Made by a program: the position numbers and the translations under genes | Part shown: one piece after another, positions 21,558-33,563 of the stretch | Layout of the letters: every line of letters begins with the position of its first letter | How positions within the stretch are numbered: position 1 is the first letter of the stretch | Notes under the pieces: model-generated | What the model was told of the DNA's origin: nothing | The model's database searches: none | What the model saw: the letters and a program-made list of their open reading frames with translations, nothing else | NCBI RefSeq assembly: GCF_009909145.1 | Contig: NZ_JAAAPJ010000003.1 | Coordinates: forward strand, 434,001-498,000 | Direction: 5' to 3' | Length of the DNA: 64,000 nt | From: Corallococcus silvisoli | GTDB lineage: Bacteria; Myxococcota; Myxococcia; Myxococcales; Myxococcaceae

Positions 21558-22727
21558 ATGGCCAGTCACCGCATCTATCTCATCCCCGGCTTCTTTGGCT
21601 TTACGCAGATGGGTGACCAGGAAACGGAGCGCATCGCCTACTTCCAGAACGTCCCGGAGTTGCTCCAGCAGCGGTTCCAGGAGCGTGGCATCGATGCGCA
21701 GGTGCATACCGTGCCCTCCGCCCCCACCTCCGGGCTGGCGGTGCGGGCCCGCGACGTGTTCCGGGAGATGGCACGGACCGCGAACGAGGACAACGCGCAG
21801 CTCCACCTCGTGGGGCACTCCACGGGCGGGCTGGATGCACGGAGCGTCGTCTCACCGCGCCTGGCCCGGGAGGCCCCGGCTTTCGTGAGGCGCGTACGCT
21901 CCGTCGTGAGCCTCGCCACGCCCCACTACGGCACCCCGCTGGCCACCTACTTCCACCAGGGCCACGTGGGGAAGACGCTGCTGCGCTATCTGTGGCTCTT
22001 CACCTTCTTCACCCTGCACCGCAAGGTCATGCCCTTGCGGACCGCCGTGCTCCAGGCGTGCTACTGGCTCACCCTGCGGAGCGAACAGGCGAAGCTTCCG
22101 CCCAACCTCTTCAACCAGGTCTTCCGGCTGACGGCGGACCTCTCCGATAACGAGCGCGAAGAGCTCCTCCGGTTCTTCAGCCAGGTGGGTGAGAGCCAGG
22201 CGCTGATCCATGATCTCATGCCGGACAGCGTGCGGGCCTTCAACGCGAACACCGCGGACCGGGAGGACGTGCGCTACGGCTGCGTCGTCACCGGCGCGCC
22301 GCCGCCGAAGCCCACCCTCCACCTGCTGCCGACCGCGGACTCGCTCCTCCATGGGCTCTTCTCCTTCCTGTATGAGAAGAGCGCGCCCCTGTCCCCGGAG
22401 CTCCAGACGCCCGAACTCACGGGGGCCCAATCCCAGGCCCTCCAGGCGGTCCTTGGCCGGAACTTCGAGTCCCGGAGCGACGGCATCGTCCCGAGCCGCT
22501 CCCAGGTCTGGGGACAGGTGGTCCACGTCACGGTCGCGGACCACCTGGACGTCACCGGCCACTTCGATCAGCCCCCGGCTCACATCAGCTGGTTGAAGTC
22601 GGGCTCCCACTACCAGGAGCCGCGGTTCCGGGCGCTGTGGGATCGGATCATCGACTTCACGGTGGGCGGCGCCGCGGCTGTTCACCCAGGCACGTCAGCC
22701 GGGGACCGCGTGTCCGCGAACGGGTGA
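21558..22727 (+). CDS. Lipase-like alpha/beta hydrolase
   Basis: About 389 aa from the ATG giving MASHRIYLIPGFFGFTQMGD. The YLIPGFFGF start supplies the oxyanion-hole region, and LHLVGHSTGGLDARS contains the nucleophile elbow (GHSTG, Ser near residue 96). A late catalytic His is plausible in VADHLDVTGHFD. The central part (about 130-250) is a helical lid with hydrophobic stretches. There is no signal peptide, so it is probably cytoplasmic or released by another route. It resembles triacylglycerol-lipase-type or PGAP1-like hydrolases; substrate is not readable. It is flanked on both sides by copies of the same 51-bp terminator element. Confidence 0.8.
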   Translation: MASHRIYLIPGFFGFTQMGDQETERIAYFQNVPELLQQRFQERGIDAQVHTVPSAPTSGLAVRARDVFREMARTANEDNAQLHLVGHSTGGLDARSVVSPRLAREAPAFVRRVRSVVSLATPHYGTPLATYFHQGHVGKTLLRYLWLFTFFTLHRKVMPLRTAVLQACYWLTLRSEQAKLPPNLFNQVFRLTADLSDNEREELLRFFSQVGESQALIHDLMPDSVRAFNANTADREDVRYGCVVTGAPPPKPTLHLLPTADSLLHGLFSFLYEKSAPLSPELQTPELTGAQSQALQAVLGRNFESRSDGIVPSRSQVWGQVVHVTVADHLDVTGHFDQPPAHISWLKSGSHYQEPRFRALWDRIIDFTVGGAAAVHPGTSAGDRVSANG

Positions 22728-22735
22728 CCCCGCGG

Positions 22736-22786
22736 GGCGGGTCAGGACGGCACGGCCTCCCCTGGCCGTGCCGCCCCGGATGCCGG
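22736..22786. terminator. 51-bp terminator element, copy 2
   Basis: Identical over 51 bp to 21204-21254, including the 10-bp stem around TCCCCT. It lies between the convergent hydrolase gene and the LVIVD gene (its stop codon begins 2 bp away) and can act on both strands. Confidence 0.75.
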
Positions 22787-22787
22787 G

Positions 22788-24512
22788 CTAGGGCTCGTTC
22801 ATGATGAGCAGGCCGCGTGCGGTGTCGACGATGTACACGTAGCCGTCGCCGGGGACGCGGATGCCGATGGCGCCCTCGAAGACGTCGTCGGTGCGCCCGG
22901 GGTCCGTCTCGCGGTGCGTATTGTAGTAGGCCAGCTGCCGGGGCTGCGTGGGGTTGGACACGTCCAGCACGCGCACGCCCTCCTGGTACCACGCGACGTA
23001 CAGGCGCGTGCCCACCAGGAGGATGTTGTGGATGGAGGTCGTGGGCCGGAGCTTGAACTCACCAATCTTCACGATGTGCGCCGGGTCGCTGGCGTCCAGC
23101 ACGCGCAGGTGCGCGCCATGGTTCTCGCCGCCCTCGAAGACGATGGTGCGCCCGGCGAAGGTGCCCACCGCGTTGTGGTGGGCGGTGGTGTTCGGGTACG
23201 TGTAGGTCCCCAGCAGCTTCATGTCGTTCGGGTTCTCGACGTCGACGACCTTGAGGCCGCCCTCGAAGTGGCTGATGTAGAGCTTGCCCTGGTAGGCGAA
23301 GGCGTCATGGGCCCCGTCGTAGGGGCCCACCAGGGGAAACGCGAGCCGCTGGAGCAGCACGGGCTCCAGCGGCTGGGACACGTCGAACACGAGCGTGTTG
23401 CTCGAGGGCCAGAGCCCCATGCCGTAGAGCCGGTCCCCGTTCACCAGCACGGTGTGCACGGCGAGGGGCGCGCTGTTGGGCACGCGGCGCACGAACTGCG
23501 GGGCCGCCGGGTTGGAGATGTCAAAGATCACGATGCCGGTGTCCTGGCTGGCGACGTACAGCGCGTCCCCCTTGGTCCACACGCTGTTCCAGAGCTGATC
23601 ATTGGGGAGGCTGATGACCGTCCTCAGCACGGGGTTGCGCCGGTCCGTCACGTCGAAGACGGAGATGCCGCCCGGCTTGCCCGGGCGAAGGTAGGTCTTG
23701 CCGGAGACGACGTAGGCGTGGTTCTTCGCCACGTAGATGTCCAACGGAGTGCCCTGGTCGACGTACGTCTCCGACACGAGCTTCAGGCCGCCCGCGGACT
23801 CCTCCTCACCCTCGCGCCACAGCATGCGGTGGGCATCGGCGGTGGCCCGCTCCAACACCCGGCCGTTGAGGCACCGGGCGAAGCAGCCCGTGAAGTAGCG
23901 GTTGCTGGGCGCCTCACAGCCCGCCAGCACGGTGGTGACGGTGCCTCCGTCCCGGGTCGGGGTCTGGATGCCGAGGCGGAAGCTGTTCGCGTCGCGCTCC
24001 TCGTGAGTGACCGGCGAGTAATAGAACGAGTTGGAGCCGCCGTCGCCGATGAGGTGCATCGTCACGGTGTAGTACGAGCCCTCCACTCCGCCGTCCGCCA
24101 GCGCCGTCTCATCCCGCAGCCGCACATGGAAGATGCCGTCCTTCGGGATGTTGGCGAGCGTGGAGGAGTCACAGGCGGACTGGTCGAACATGGCCGGATT
24201 GAGACAGCCTCCGGCGGGGCTCTCGCCTACGCGCGGCAAGAGCGCGCAGGCAGAGAGCACGCCGGGGTCCCCCGTGCCGTCTCCCAGCTCCTCCAGCACG
24301 GTGTACGTGCCATCCCAGGGCAACGTCCCGGAGTCGGGCGGCCCCGCGTCGGGCGTGCCCGAATCCTCGGGGATGCCTGCGTCGGACGTGGGCTTGGACG
24401 CGTCGCGGCAGCCTGGCGCCGCGCAGAGCAGCAGGCCCCAGGCGACGAAGAGCACCCAGGACGAGCGGGAGAAGGACAGCATCGGGGGCTTCGAGGCGGA
24501 GAAATCACGCAT
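22788..24512 (-). CDS. LVIVD-repeat beta-propeller lipoprotein
   Basis: About 574 aa. A lipoprotein signal is visible (SSWVLFVAWGLLLCAAPGC). A Pro/Asp-rich linker follows, then an N-terminal domain with four cysteines near 60-190, then LVIVD-type repeats: GGISVFDVTDRRNPVLRTV, TGIVIFDISNPAAPQFVRRV, NTLVFDVSQPLEPVLLQRL, GGLKVVDVENPNDMKLLGTY, AHLRVLDASDPAHIVKIGEF and GVRVLDVSNPTQPRQLAYY. These form a beta-propeller and are typical of surface proteins of myxobacteria. The start is uncertain: a TTG at 24533 and an ATG at 24482 are alternatives. Function unknown; surface adhesion or structural role is inferred. Confidence 0.85.
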   Translation of the reverse strand: MRDFSASKPPMLSFSRSSWVLFVAWGLLLCAAPGCRDASKPTSDAGIPEDSGTPDAGPPDSGTLPWDGTYTVLEELGDGTGDPGVLSACALLPRVGESPAGGCLNPAMFDQSACDSSTLANIPKDGIFHVRLRDETALADGGVEGSYYTVTMHLIGDGGSNSFYYSPVTHEERDANSFRLGIQTPTRDGGTVTTVLAGCEAPSNRYFTGCFARCLNGRVLERATADAHRMLWREGEEESAGGLKLVSETYVDQGTPLDIYVAKNHAYVVSGKTYLRPGKPGGISVFDVTDRRNPVLRTVISLPNDQLWNSVWTKGDALYVASQDTGIVIFDISNPAAPQFVRRVPNSAPLAVHTVLVNGDRLYGMGLWPSSNTLVFDVSQPLEPVLLQRLAFPLVGPYDGAHDAFAYQGKLYISHFEGGLKVVDVENPNDMKLLGTYTYPNTTAHHNAVGTFAGRTIVFEGGENHGAHLRVLDASDPAHIVKIGEFKLRPTTSIHNILLVGTRLYVAWYQEGVRVLDVSNPTQPRQLAYYNTHRETDPGRTDDVFEGAIGIRVPGDGYVYIVDTARGLLIMNEP

Positions 24513-24701
24513 GTTCGAGAGAGCCCCGGACAAGGCAACTGAGTCTTTAAATTCGCTCTTCTCGTGGGAATACCTGCTCCGTGAAGGGGAATGGGGCTGC
24601 GCGGTCGAAAAAATCGGGTTCCGCGAGCCCCTCTGGCTTCACGTTTGCACGTCAAGCCATCCCATACTCCGAGCTGTAGTCGGCGCGCCCCGCCTCTCGT
24701 A

Positions 24702-25280
24702 TCAGGGCCCCGTCACGGAGACGCTGTCGAGCTGTGGACCGCACGAAACGCCCGTCGACAGGCTCTCGAACTTCAGCTCGGTGCTGGAGCTGGTGGCGTT
24801 GAACACGAAGTTGTTGGACACCCACCCCGCGTAGTTCACCCGGAAGTTGTACGCGACGCTTCCCGCTGTGACCTTGACATACGTGCCCACGCAACCGGCC
24901 AGCGCGAAGCGCACCGTGTAGCCGGTCCCCGACGCCGTGGTGAGTGTCTGGGAGACACCGCCCGCGTCATATGCATTGAGGTCGATGGACGCGCTGCCGG
25001 CGTTGGCGGACCTGTAGCTGCTGGCCATCACGTCGATGCCCGAGCCCAGGATGGTCCACCCGGTGAGCTGGGTGTTGCCCGCGAAGAGCGACACCCAGTT
25101 GCTGAAACCGAGCGGCGAGGACTCGAAGCCGCCATTGGTGACGAGCTCGGTGAGCGGCTGCGCGACCGTGCCGGTCCCAGGCTCCCGAGCCAGCTCCGCG
25201 TCCGTCTCCGGGCCGCACCCCGCCAGCGCGAGGCCCAGCCCCAATCCCACGAGCGACTTCCCACGAAGAATGCCTTTCAT
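24702..25280 (-). CDS. DUF642-type secreted lipoprotein
   Basis: About 192 aa from the ATG at 25280, which has GGGAGCG just upstream. The signal peptide ends in a lipobox (GLGLGLALAGCG). The mature part has ELVTNGGFES, LTGWTILGSGIDVM, a GSASIDLNAYDAGGVSQTLT segment and a final CGPQLDSVSV. This is the pattern of DUF642/choice-of-anchor-C galactose-binding-like domains (NGGFE near the start, GWxxxG, SIDLxG, LDNVSV-like end). Such domains bind polysaccharides in plants; the bacterial role is unclear. It sits between two other lipoprotein genes of the same strand and may be expressed separately. Confidence 0.8.
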   Translation of the reverse strand: MKGILRGKSLVGLGLGLALAGCGPETDAELAREPGTGTVAQPLTELVTNGGFESSPLGFSNWVSLFAGNTQLTGWTILGSGIDVMASSYRSANAGSASIDLNAYDAGGVSQTLTTASGTGYTVRFALAGCVGTYVKVTAGSVAYNFRVNYAGWVSNNFVFNATSSSTELKFESLSTGVSCGPQLDSVSVTGP

Positions 25281-25370
25281 ACGCGCTCCCTTTCGATTGC
25301 TGTGTTTCACGTCAATGACTCCCCACGTCTTGAAAACCCATCCACGGCCCTGGGTGGCGGCGGGCATGGA

Positions 25371-27737
25371 CTACGGCCCCACGGGCGGCGCGAGCACCTG
25401 GATGTCCCCCGCGGCCGAGGGCAGCTCGTCGTCTCCCAGGTTGAACGTGTTGGCGTAGCCAAGCTGGCCGTGGTCGTTGAGGCCCCAGCAGCGCGCCTTG
25501 CCGGTGCTCAGCAGGGCACAGGTGTGCGCGCCCCCCGCCGTCACGGCGTACGCCGACGACCCGCCCAGGTTGACGATCTCGGCGGTCGGCGTGGGGAGCG
25601 TGCTGCTCTTGCCGTAGCCGAGCTGGCCATACGCGCCATACCCCCAGCACTTGACGGCGCCGAAGCTCATCAACGCGCAGGTGTGGTCCGCGCCAGCGGC
25701 GACCTGGAGTGCCGTGCCATACAGCTCGACGGAGCCGACCGACGCGGGCGTCTCGTTGTCACCCACGTTGATGAAGTAGGGGGAGTAGGGCGCGGAGTAG
25801 TAGCCCGGATAACCGAGCTGCCCGTTGTTGTTGTAGCCCCAGCAGACCACCCGGCCGGTGCTCAACAAGGCACAGGTGTGGGCCTTGCCCGCGCTGAGCT
25901 GGAGGACCGGCCCGCCCACGTCCACGTCGCCCGCGGTGGCCGGCGTCTCGTTGTCGCCAATCGTCGCGGCGTTCCCGTAACCGAGCTGGCCGAACTCGCC
26001 CTGGCCCCAGCAGCGCACCTTGCCCGTGGTGAGCAACGCGCAGGTGTGGGACGCCCCCGCGGTGAGGTCCTGCACCGGGCCCCCTACGTCCACGTCCCCC
26101 GCGCTCCAGACCCACTCGTTGTCCCCCACGTCCTGGGTGTGGCCGTAGCCGAGCTGGCCCTGGCTGTTGGCGCCCCAGCAGCGCACCTTGCCCGTGTTGA
26201 GGACCGCGCAGGTGTGCTCCGCGCCGGCGGCGAGCTTCACCGCGCGGCCCCCCAGGCCCACGTAGCCCTCGCTGGCGACCGGCTCCCCGTCGCCGATGTT
26301 GGCGGTGTGGCCATAGCCGAGCTGGCCATGGGTGTTGCCGCCCCAGCAGCGCACGAAGCCGCCCTCGAGCAGGGCACAGGTGTGGCCGCGCCCCGTCACC
26401 ACCTGGGTCGCGTTGCCCACGAGGTTGACGTTGCCGGCGGTGTAGGGGTGCTCGTTGTCGCCGATGTCCAGCGTGTGCTCATAGCCAAGCTGCCCGGAGG
26501 CATTGAGGCCCCAGCACCGGACGTTGGCGTTGTCGAAGAGCACGCACGTGTGGCGCTCTCCGGCCTGGATGGAGATGAGCCCGTTGAGGTTGCCCACGTC
26601 ATAGGGGTTGTCCGGGAACTGCCCGGGCGCCAGCACGTACTTCAGCGTCGTCTGCCCGCCGTCCACGTCCGTCACCTGGAGCACCAGCTCGCCCTGCACC
26701 GCCGGGGAGTAGCCGCTCATCGTGGTGGGATTGGACTGGCTGGCGAAGGCGGGCGCGGGGTCGAACGAGCCCTGGGGGTTGAAGCTCCACACGTAGGTCA
26801 GCGTCGAGGCCGCGCTGTCATCCGCGACGGCCGCCTCCCAGAGGACGTCCCCGGTGCCCGCGCGCCGCGTGGCCTTGAGGGCTTGGATGACCGGGTTGAA
26901 GAGCACATGCACGCGCGTGTCGATGGCGTCGGACGACGGGTCCACCGGCAGCACCTTCGTCTTGAAGGTCGTCTTGACGGAGTGGCCGGCCGCGTTGGTG
27001 ACGAGCACGTCATGGGTGAACTCGGTCACTGTCTTCACCGGGGGCGGCACGTACTGGCTGACGAAGGTGCCGGTGGTGCCCAGGAGCTGGAGGTTGCCCT
27101 GCACCGGGGAGAAGGAGCCACCACCGCTCCCGGCGGTGATGACGTAGCGGAGCGACTCCCCCGTGCTGGCCTCCACCAGGAAGTCGATGTTGCCGCGCTT
27201 GCCCGGAGGGAACTCGGCCGGGATGGTGATCTTCTTGATGCGCGGCAGGGTGATGGTCTCGCCGTCGCTCACCGGCGCCAGCACGATGACCACGTTCTCG
27301 TTGTCCCCCGTGAGCGTCCTGTCCGTGCTGCCGGAGAAGAACAGCTCGCCCTTGAGGCCCGTGGCGCGCGCCTGGAAGGTGAGGCCCTTGTTCCGAGGCA
27401 GGAAGGGCACGGTGCCCGACCACGTCCCGCCCGCCACGGTGAGGTCCACCCCCTTGAAGAGCGGGGCGCTCGTCGCCGTCTCCAGCACGTCGATGCGGAT
27501 GCGCGCCACGCTCGTGAAGGAGAAGTTGGCGAACGACGACACGCGCCCTGCCCCACCGGTGCCGCCGCCCGACGCCGGCTCGTCGACGTCGATGGAGAAC
27601 ACGGCGGTGCTGGTCTCATCCGCCGGGACGGACTCTGAAGGCTTGCAGCCCTCCAGGCCCGCCAGCGCGCTCATCAGCAGCAACGGCAGCAGGGCCCCCA
27701 GGCGCCTTCCTCGGGATGAATCAATCTCTCGATGCAT
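25371..27737 (-). CDS. RCC1-repeat lipoprotein with N-terminal Ig-like region
   Basis: 788 aa. The signal peptide ends LLLMSALAGLEGC, giving a lipoprotein. The first 370 residues are beta-rich, with Ig-like stretches such as TLTYVWSFNPQGSFDPAP and ELVLQVTDVDGGQTTLKYVL. The C-terminal 400 residues hold seven RCC1 repeats, each with an HTCALL-type strand and a (V/A)(R/K/V)CWG turn followed by GQLGYG and GDNE. Seven repeats make one complete seven-bladed propeller. RCC1-like lipoproteins are frequent in myxobacteria and probably mediate protein contacts at the cell surface. The gene is divergent from the adjacent kinase gene with a 274-bp gap that must contain both promoters. Confidence 0.92.
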   Translation of the reverse strand: MHREIDSSRGRRLGALLPLLLMSALAGLEGCKPSESVPADETSTAVFSIDVDEPASGGGTGGAGRVSSFANFSFTSVARIRIDVLETATSAPLFKGVDLTVAGGTWSGTVPFLPRNKGLTFQARATGLKGELFFSGSTDRTLTGDNENVVIVLAPVSDGETITLPRIKKITIPAEFPPGKRGNIDFLVEASTGESLRYVITAGSGGGSFSPVQGNLQLLGTTGTFVSQYVPPPVKTVTEFTHDVLVTNAAGHSVKTTFKTKVLPVDPSSDAIDTRVHVLFNPVIQALKATRRAGTGDVLWEAAVADDSAASTLTYVWSFNPQGSFDPAPAFASQSNPTTMSGYSPAVQGELVLQVTDVDGGQTTLKYVLAPGQFPDNPYDVGNLNGLISIQAGERHTCVLFDNANVRCWGLNASGQLGYEHTLDIGDNEHPYTAGNVNLVGNATQVVTGRGHTCALLEGGFVRCWGGNTHGQLGYGHTANIGDGEPVASEGYVGLGGRAVKLAAGAEHTCAVLNTGKVRCWGANSQGQLGYGHTQDVGDNEWVWSAGDVDVGGPVQDLTAGASHTCALLTTGKVRCWGQGEFGQLGYGNAATIGDNETPATAGDVDVGGPVLQLSAGKAHTCALLSTGRVVCWGYNNNGQLGYPGYYSAPYSPYFINVGDNETPASVGSVELYGTALQVAAGADHTCALMSFGAVKCWGYGAYGQLGYGKSSTLPTPTAEIVNLGGSSAYAVTAGGAHTCALLSTGKARCWGLNDHGQLGYANTFNLGDDELPSAAGDIQVLAPPVGP

Positions 27738-28011
27738 ACACGTCTCCTGTCGCGGCGCACCCCAGGAGCGGTGCGCCAGCCGGCGGGTGCGGCGGTGGAT
27801 GGGTGTTCGTCGCGGTGGCCGGACCGGCCCCCTCGCGGCGACCGTGGAGCAAACGACATTCCAAACCCCACGCCTCTGGCCGCGTCTGTAAAAACGCGCG
27901 GTTGCGGACCTGGGAGGGAAAAGAGTCAGCTCTTTCTGACCGGGTGACGTTCCTCGTCACGTCGCGGCACCCTCCCCAGGGGGCTCGCTCGACGCGTACA
28001 TTCCCAATCCA

Positions 28012-31000
28012 ATGTTCAATTCCAGACCGTCGCGTGCGCCGGGAGGGGGCGTGCTCCCGTGGGTGTTGCCGCTGCTCGTGCTGGCCGCCGCGTGCGACAG
28101 CGCGAGCCGCGAGCGTCCTCCCGTGGCCGAGGCGGCCGGCACCTGGCGCTTCTACCGGGAGCTCCCCCTGGACGAGGTGGGCGGGAACGTCCCCGCCATG
28201 CACGTGGATCCAGGCGGAGGGCTCTGGGTGGCGGTGTCAGGAGACGCGACCACCGCCGGGCGCTCGCGGCTGTATCACCGCCCGCCGGGGGGCTCCTGGC
28301 GCGTGGTCCACGAGGGCCCCTTCGCCACCGAGCTGTCGCTGTCGTCGTGGCGCGCGGGCGAGGTCTACTTCGGCTTCAATCACACCCTGAACGGCTTCGA
28401 GCCCAACCTGCTGCGAGTGACGGCCGAGGGCAGTGAGCCCATGCCCACCCCGAGGGAGCGGCTGGACGACAGCGAGTTCCTCCAGGTGGGCAGCTATGCC
28501 CTGCTGCCGGACGGAGACGGCTGGGCCTGCGGACAGCGCGCCCGGATGTGGCGCTGGAGGAACGGGGCGTGGGTGCACCAGCCGTCCTTCGCCGCGTGGA
28601 CACCGGAGGCTGGGGCCAACACCTACTACTGCGGCCAGGTGCACTTCGACGCCCAGGGCCAGGGCTGGGTGCTGGAGTACGGCGGGGCCAGGCTCTGGCG
28701 CTGGACGGACGGGCGCTGGGAGCGCGTCCCGCCGCTGGACGGCGACAAGGAGCACGCCCTCCACGCCAGCGGACTGGGGAGCCGTGAGGGCCGCCTCTAC
28801 CGCTTCGAGGAGGACCGCTGGCATCCCATTCCGGGGCCGTTCTCCTTGGGCAACATCGTGCTGGACGTGGACGGCCGGTGGGGCGCGAGCGAGGGCACGG
28901 TCTTCCGCGTGGAGCGGGAGCGGTGGGTGCCGGTGGCCAGCGGGCTGCGCTTCGAACCGCGCGCGATCGCCGAGTCGGGCGGAGAGGTCTGGGTGCTGGC
29001 CCACGATGGCATCTACCGCTCCACGGACCGGCGGGTGCCCACCTTCGCGGAGACGCCTCCCGGCACGCTCCCCAAGGGCCTGCTGCACACCGAGGCCGCG
29101 GACTTCGACGGGGATGGGGACGAGGATCTGCTCGCGCTCACCCCCGAGGGCGGCGAGGGCACGGGCAGCGCCTCGATGGTGGCGTTCCGCAACGACGGCG
29201 CCGGCCGCTTCGTTCCGCTCGACGGCGAGCTGCCCCGGCCCATCCAGCTGTGGAATGGGCGCTTCGCCCTGGGGGACCTCGACGGGGACGGGGACCTGGA
29301 CCTGGCGGTGGCCACCCGGGCGGGGACGGTGGAGGTGTGGCGCTTCTCCGCCGGGCGCTTCGAGCGCGCGTGGGCCCTTCCCGCGAACAACGCCAGCGTG
29401 GCGCTCGTGGACATGGAAGGGGATGGGGACCTGGACCTGCACGTGGTGACGCAGGAGCGGCACGCCTTCTACCTCAACGATGGGGCGGGCCAGTTCACCC
29501 TCGGGCCCGAGGCGCCCACGCCGCCCGGGACGGACCACGTGCTGTGGGACGACGCCGACGGGGATGGGGATGCGGATGGCTTCGCCCTGCGCTGGAGGGA
29601 CCCACCGCTGCTGCTGCGCCAGGACGCGCCGGGGCACTTCCAGGTCCTCCCCCTGCCGCTCGTCGCCGAGGGAGGCGCGTGGACGGACCTCGACCGGGAC
29701 GGCCGGCCGGAGGCGTCCGCGCAGCGCCTGCACAACCCCGAGCGGGCCTTCCCCTTCGTCACCTGCCCGCCCACCCCCAGCGGCGGCTGCGAGCCCTGGC
29801 CGCACCCCGCGGCCCCCGCCGGGCTGGTGGTGGATCTGGATCTGGATGGCCACCCCGACGTCATCCAGGCGGAGCTGCGCGTGGGCGCCCGGATGACCCA
29901 GGGCGGCGAGGTGTACCTCGGAGGCGCGCGGGGCTTCGAGCGCATCACCGACATCACGGGCCCGCTGTCCCAGCCCGCGGTGTTCGACGCCAACGGGGAC
30001 GGGGCCCCCGACGTGTACACGCCGGAGCGAGGCCTGCTGCTGGCCACCGCGAACGCGGGCCGCGCCGTGCGGGTGGACGTGAGCGCCAGCCACAGCGACA
30101 GCCGAGCCGAGGGCGCCTGGGTGTTGCTCCGCCCGGAGGCGGGCGGCCCCCCGGTGGCCACGGTCCGGGCGCGAGGTGGAAGGGCGCGGGTCGGACTGCC
30201 GGATCCGTTGGCGCGCTACACCCTGGAGGTGCGCTTCCCCACGGGAGAGCGGCGCACCCTCGCGGGAGTCAGCGCGGGCAGCACGGTGCGGGTGAGCGAC
30301 GTGGAGGGACCGGCGCGCGCGGGGCGGCTCGCCATGCTGTGGGTGTCCAACTCGGTGCGCCTCGCCAACGGGCCTCGCGAGGGAGTCTCCCTGTTGCTTG
30401 GGCTGCTCGCGCTGGGGTGGGTGGGCAGGCGGCTGGTGCCCGGCCAGCAGCGGGTGACGCTGCCCGTCTTCGCCACCAGCGTCCTCGTGCTGCTCGGGCC
30501 GCTGGTGCGTTGGGGGGCGCCCGGTGTCCTCCTGCTCGGGCCCGGCGCGCTGCTGGCGTCCTTGAGCACGGGACTGCTCCGCGCCTGGAACCAGCGGCGC
30601 CGCGCGCGCCGGCATGCCGGGCCCTACGTCCTCCTGGAACAGCTGGGCTCGGGCGCCGCGGCCACCGTGTGGCGAGCCCGGGGGCCGCACGGCGAGGTGG
30701 CCCTCAAGCTGTTCGACGCCGAGGCCATGAGCCACCCCGAGGTGCGCGACCGCTTCTTCCGCGAGGCCCGCGCCGGCATGCAGATGGCCCACTCGAACCT
30801 GGTGCGCATCCTGGAGGCCGGCACCCTCGAGGACGGAAGGGGGTTTCTCGCCATGCAGCTCGTGGACGGCCCGTCCCTGCGCGCGCACCTCACGGTGCGT
30901 GGCACGCTCGCGGCGGACGAGGTGCGCGGCCTCGCGCACGACGTGGCCTCCGCGCTCGCCGCCCTGCACGGCGCGGGCGTCGTGCACCGCGACGTGAAGC

Positions 31001-31397
31001 CCGAGAACATCCTCCTGGGCTCCCAGGGGGCGGTGCTCACGGACCTGGGGCTGGTGCGCAGCATCGTCTTCAAGACCGTCACCCGTCACGGGGCGGCGGT
31101 GGGGACGCTCGCGTACATGAGCCCCGAGCAGTGCGTGGGCCGGCCCGTGGATGGGCGCAGTGACGTGTGGAGCCTCGGCGTGGTGCTCTACGAGTTGCTG
31201 TGCGGCCACCGGCCCTTCCTCGGCACCCACGAGCTGGAGCTCGTCTACCGCATCCACAACACCCCCGCCGCCCCCCTGCCCTCCACCGTGCCGGAGGACC
31301 TGCGCGCCCTCATCGACCGCTGCCTGTCGCGAGACCTGGAGGAGCGGTTCCAGAGCGCGGAGGCGCTGCTCGAGGCGCTGGACCGGAAGGAGGCGGC

Positions 31398-31401
<4 letters not shown>
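28012..31401 (+). CDS. Membrane Ser/Thr protein kinase with an external FG-GAP/VCBS region
   Basis: 1129 aa. An N-terminal signal with lipobox-like LAAAC (about residue 29) leads to a propeller-like segment (45-350), then FG-GAP/VCBS repeats with calcium-binding Asp loops ([50 protein letters not shown]). Two or three membrane helices lie at about 790-860, followed by a basic stretch (RRRARRHAG). The cytoplasmic kinase (870-1125) has the Gly loop GSGAAATVW, Lys899 in [14 protein letters not shown] (Asp994) and DLGL in place of DFG. This is reversed from common bacterial kinases, where the kinase is N-terminal. It probably senses an outside ligand. The stop overlaps the start of the sigma-54 activator gene (ATGA), so the two are coupled. 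Confidence 0.9.
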
Positions 31402-33083
<1,682 letters not shown>

Positions 33084-33108
33084 ACCCTGTCTCGCACGCC
33101 GGAGTCCT

Positions 33109-33300
33109 TCAGTCCTGGACGTGGAGCGGCCCGAGCGCCGCGGTGCTCGCCAACGGCAGGTGGACGAGCCGCGGTGAGAGGAAGCCGCGCTGGAGGTTCA
33201 AGAACAGCTGGCGGCCCTCTTCGATGGCGCGCACCAGGGTGCCGACGTCGCCGCCAGCCGTGAGCGCCTCGGTGCCAGTACGCGACAGGAGGGGAACTCG
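33109..33300 (-). pseudogene. Cation P-type ATPase remnant, end of catalytic core
   Basis: The minus strand reads TEALTAGGDVGTLVRAIEEG followed by RQLFLNLQRGFL. This matches the conserved hinge after the catalytic core of cation-transporting P-type ATPases, where the usual text is close to TEVAREAADLVLLDDDFGTL then VRAIEEGRxIFxNL. The following membrane region is degraded and stops after about 25 residues. No catalytic Asp motif is present nearby, so this is a fragment. Confidence 0.55.
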
Positions 33301-33374
33301 CGCAGCGCCCGGAGGTGGGGGGCTCGACCGCGTCCGCGGTCCTCGCAATCGACCCCTGGTGGTTCCACACAACC

Positions 33375-33563
33375 GGTGATGTGGTTCTCGCGCGGACGGC
33401 CACATTCACGACGGGGGTGCTCGGTCACATCATGCTGGCACTCAAGCTGAACCAGGAGCGCATGGACCTGTCGCAACAGGGAGTCGCCTCGAACCGCTTC
33501 GCCGCCGGCTGGCTCCTCGCCAGGGTCGGGCTGTCGCTGACGATGGCGAACGCGCCCGGGCCG
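33375..33563 (+). pseudogene. Cation P-type ATPase remnant, last membrane helices
   Basis: The plus strand reads RTATFTTGVLGHIMLALKLN and then LSQQGVASNRFAAGWLLARV. This resembles the last two membrane helices of cation P-type ATPases (RTxAFTTxVxGHxxLALNLR, then SNR(F/L)xxxW). It is opposite in strand to the neighbouring remnant, which suggests an inversion during decay. Confidence 0.45.
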
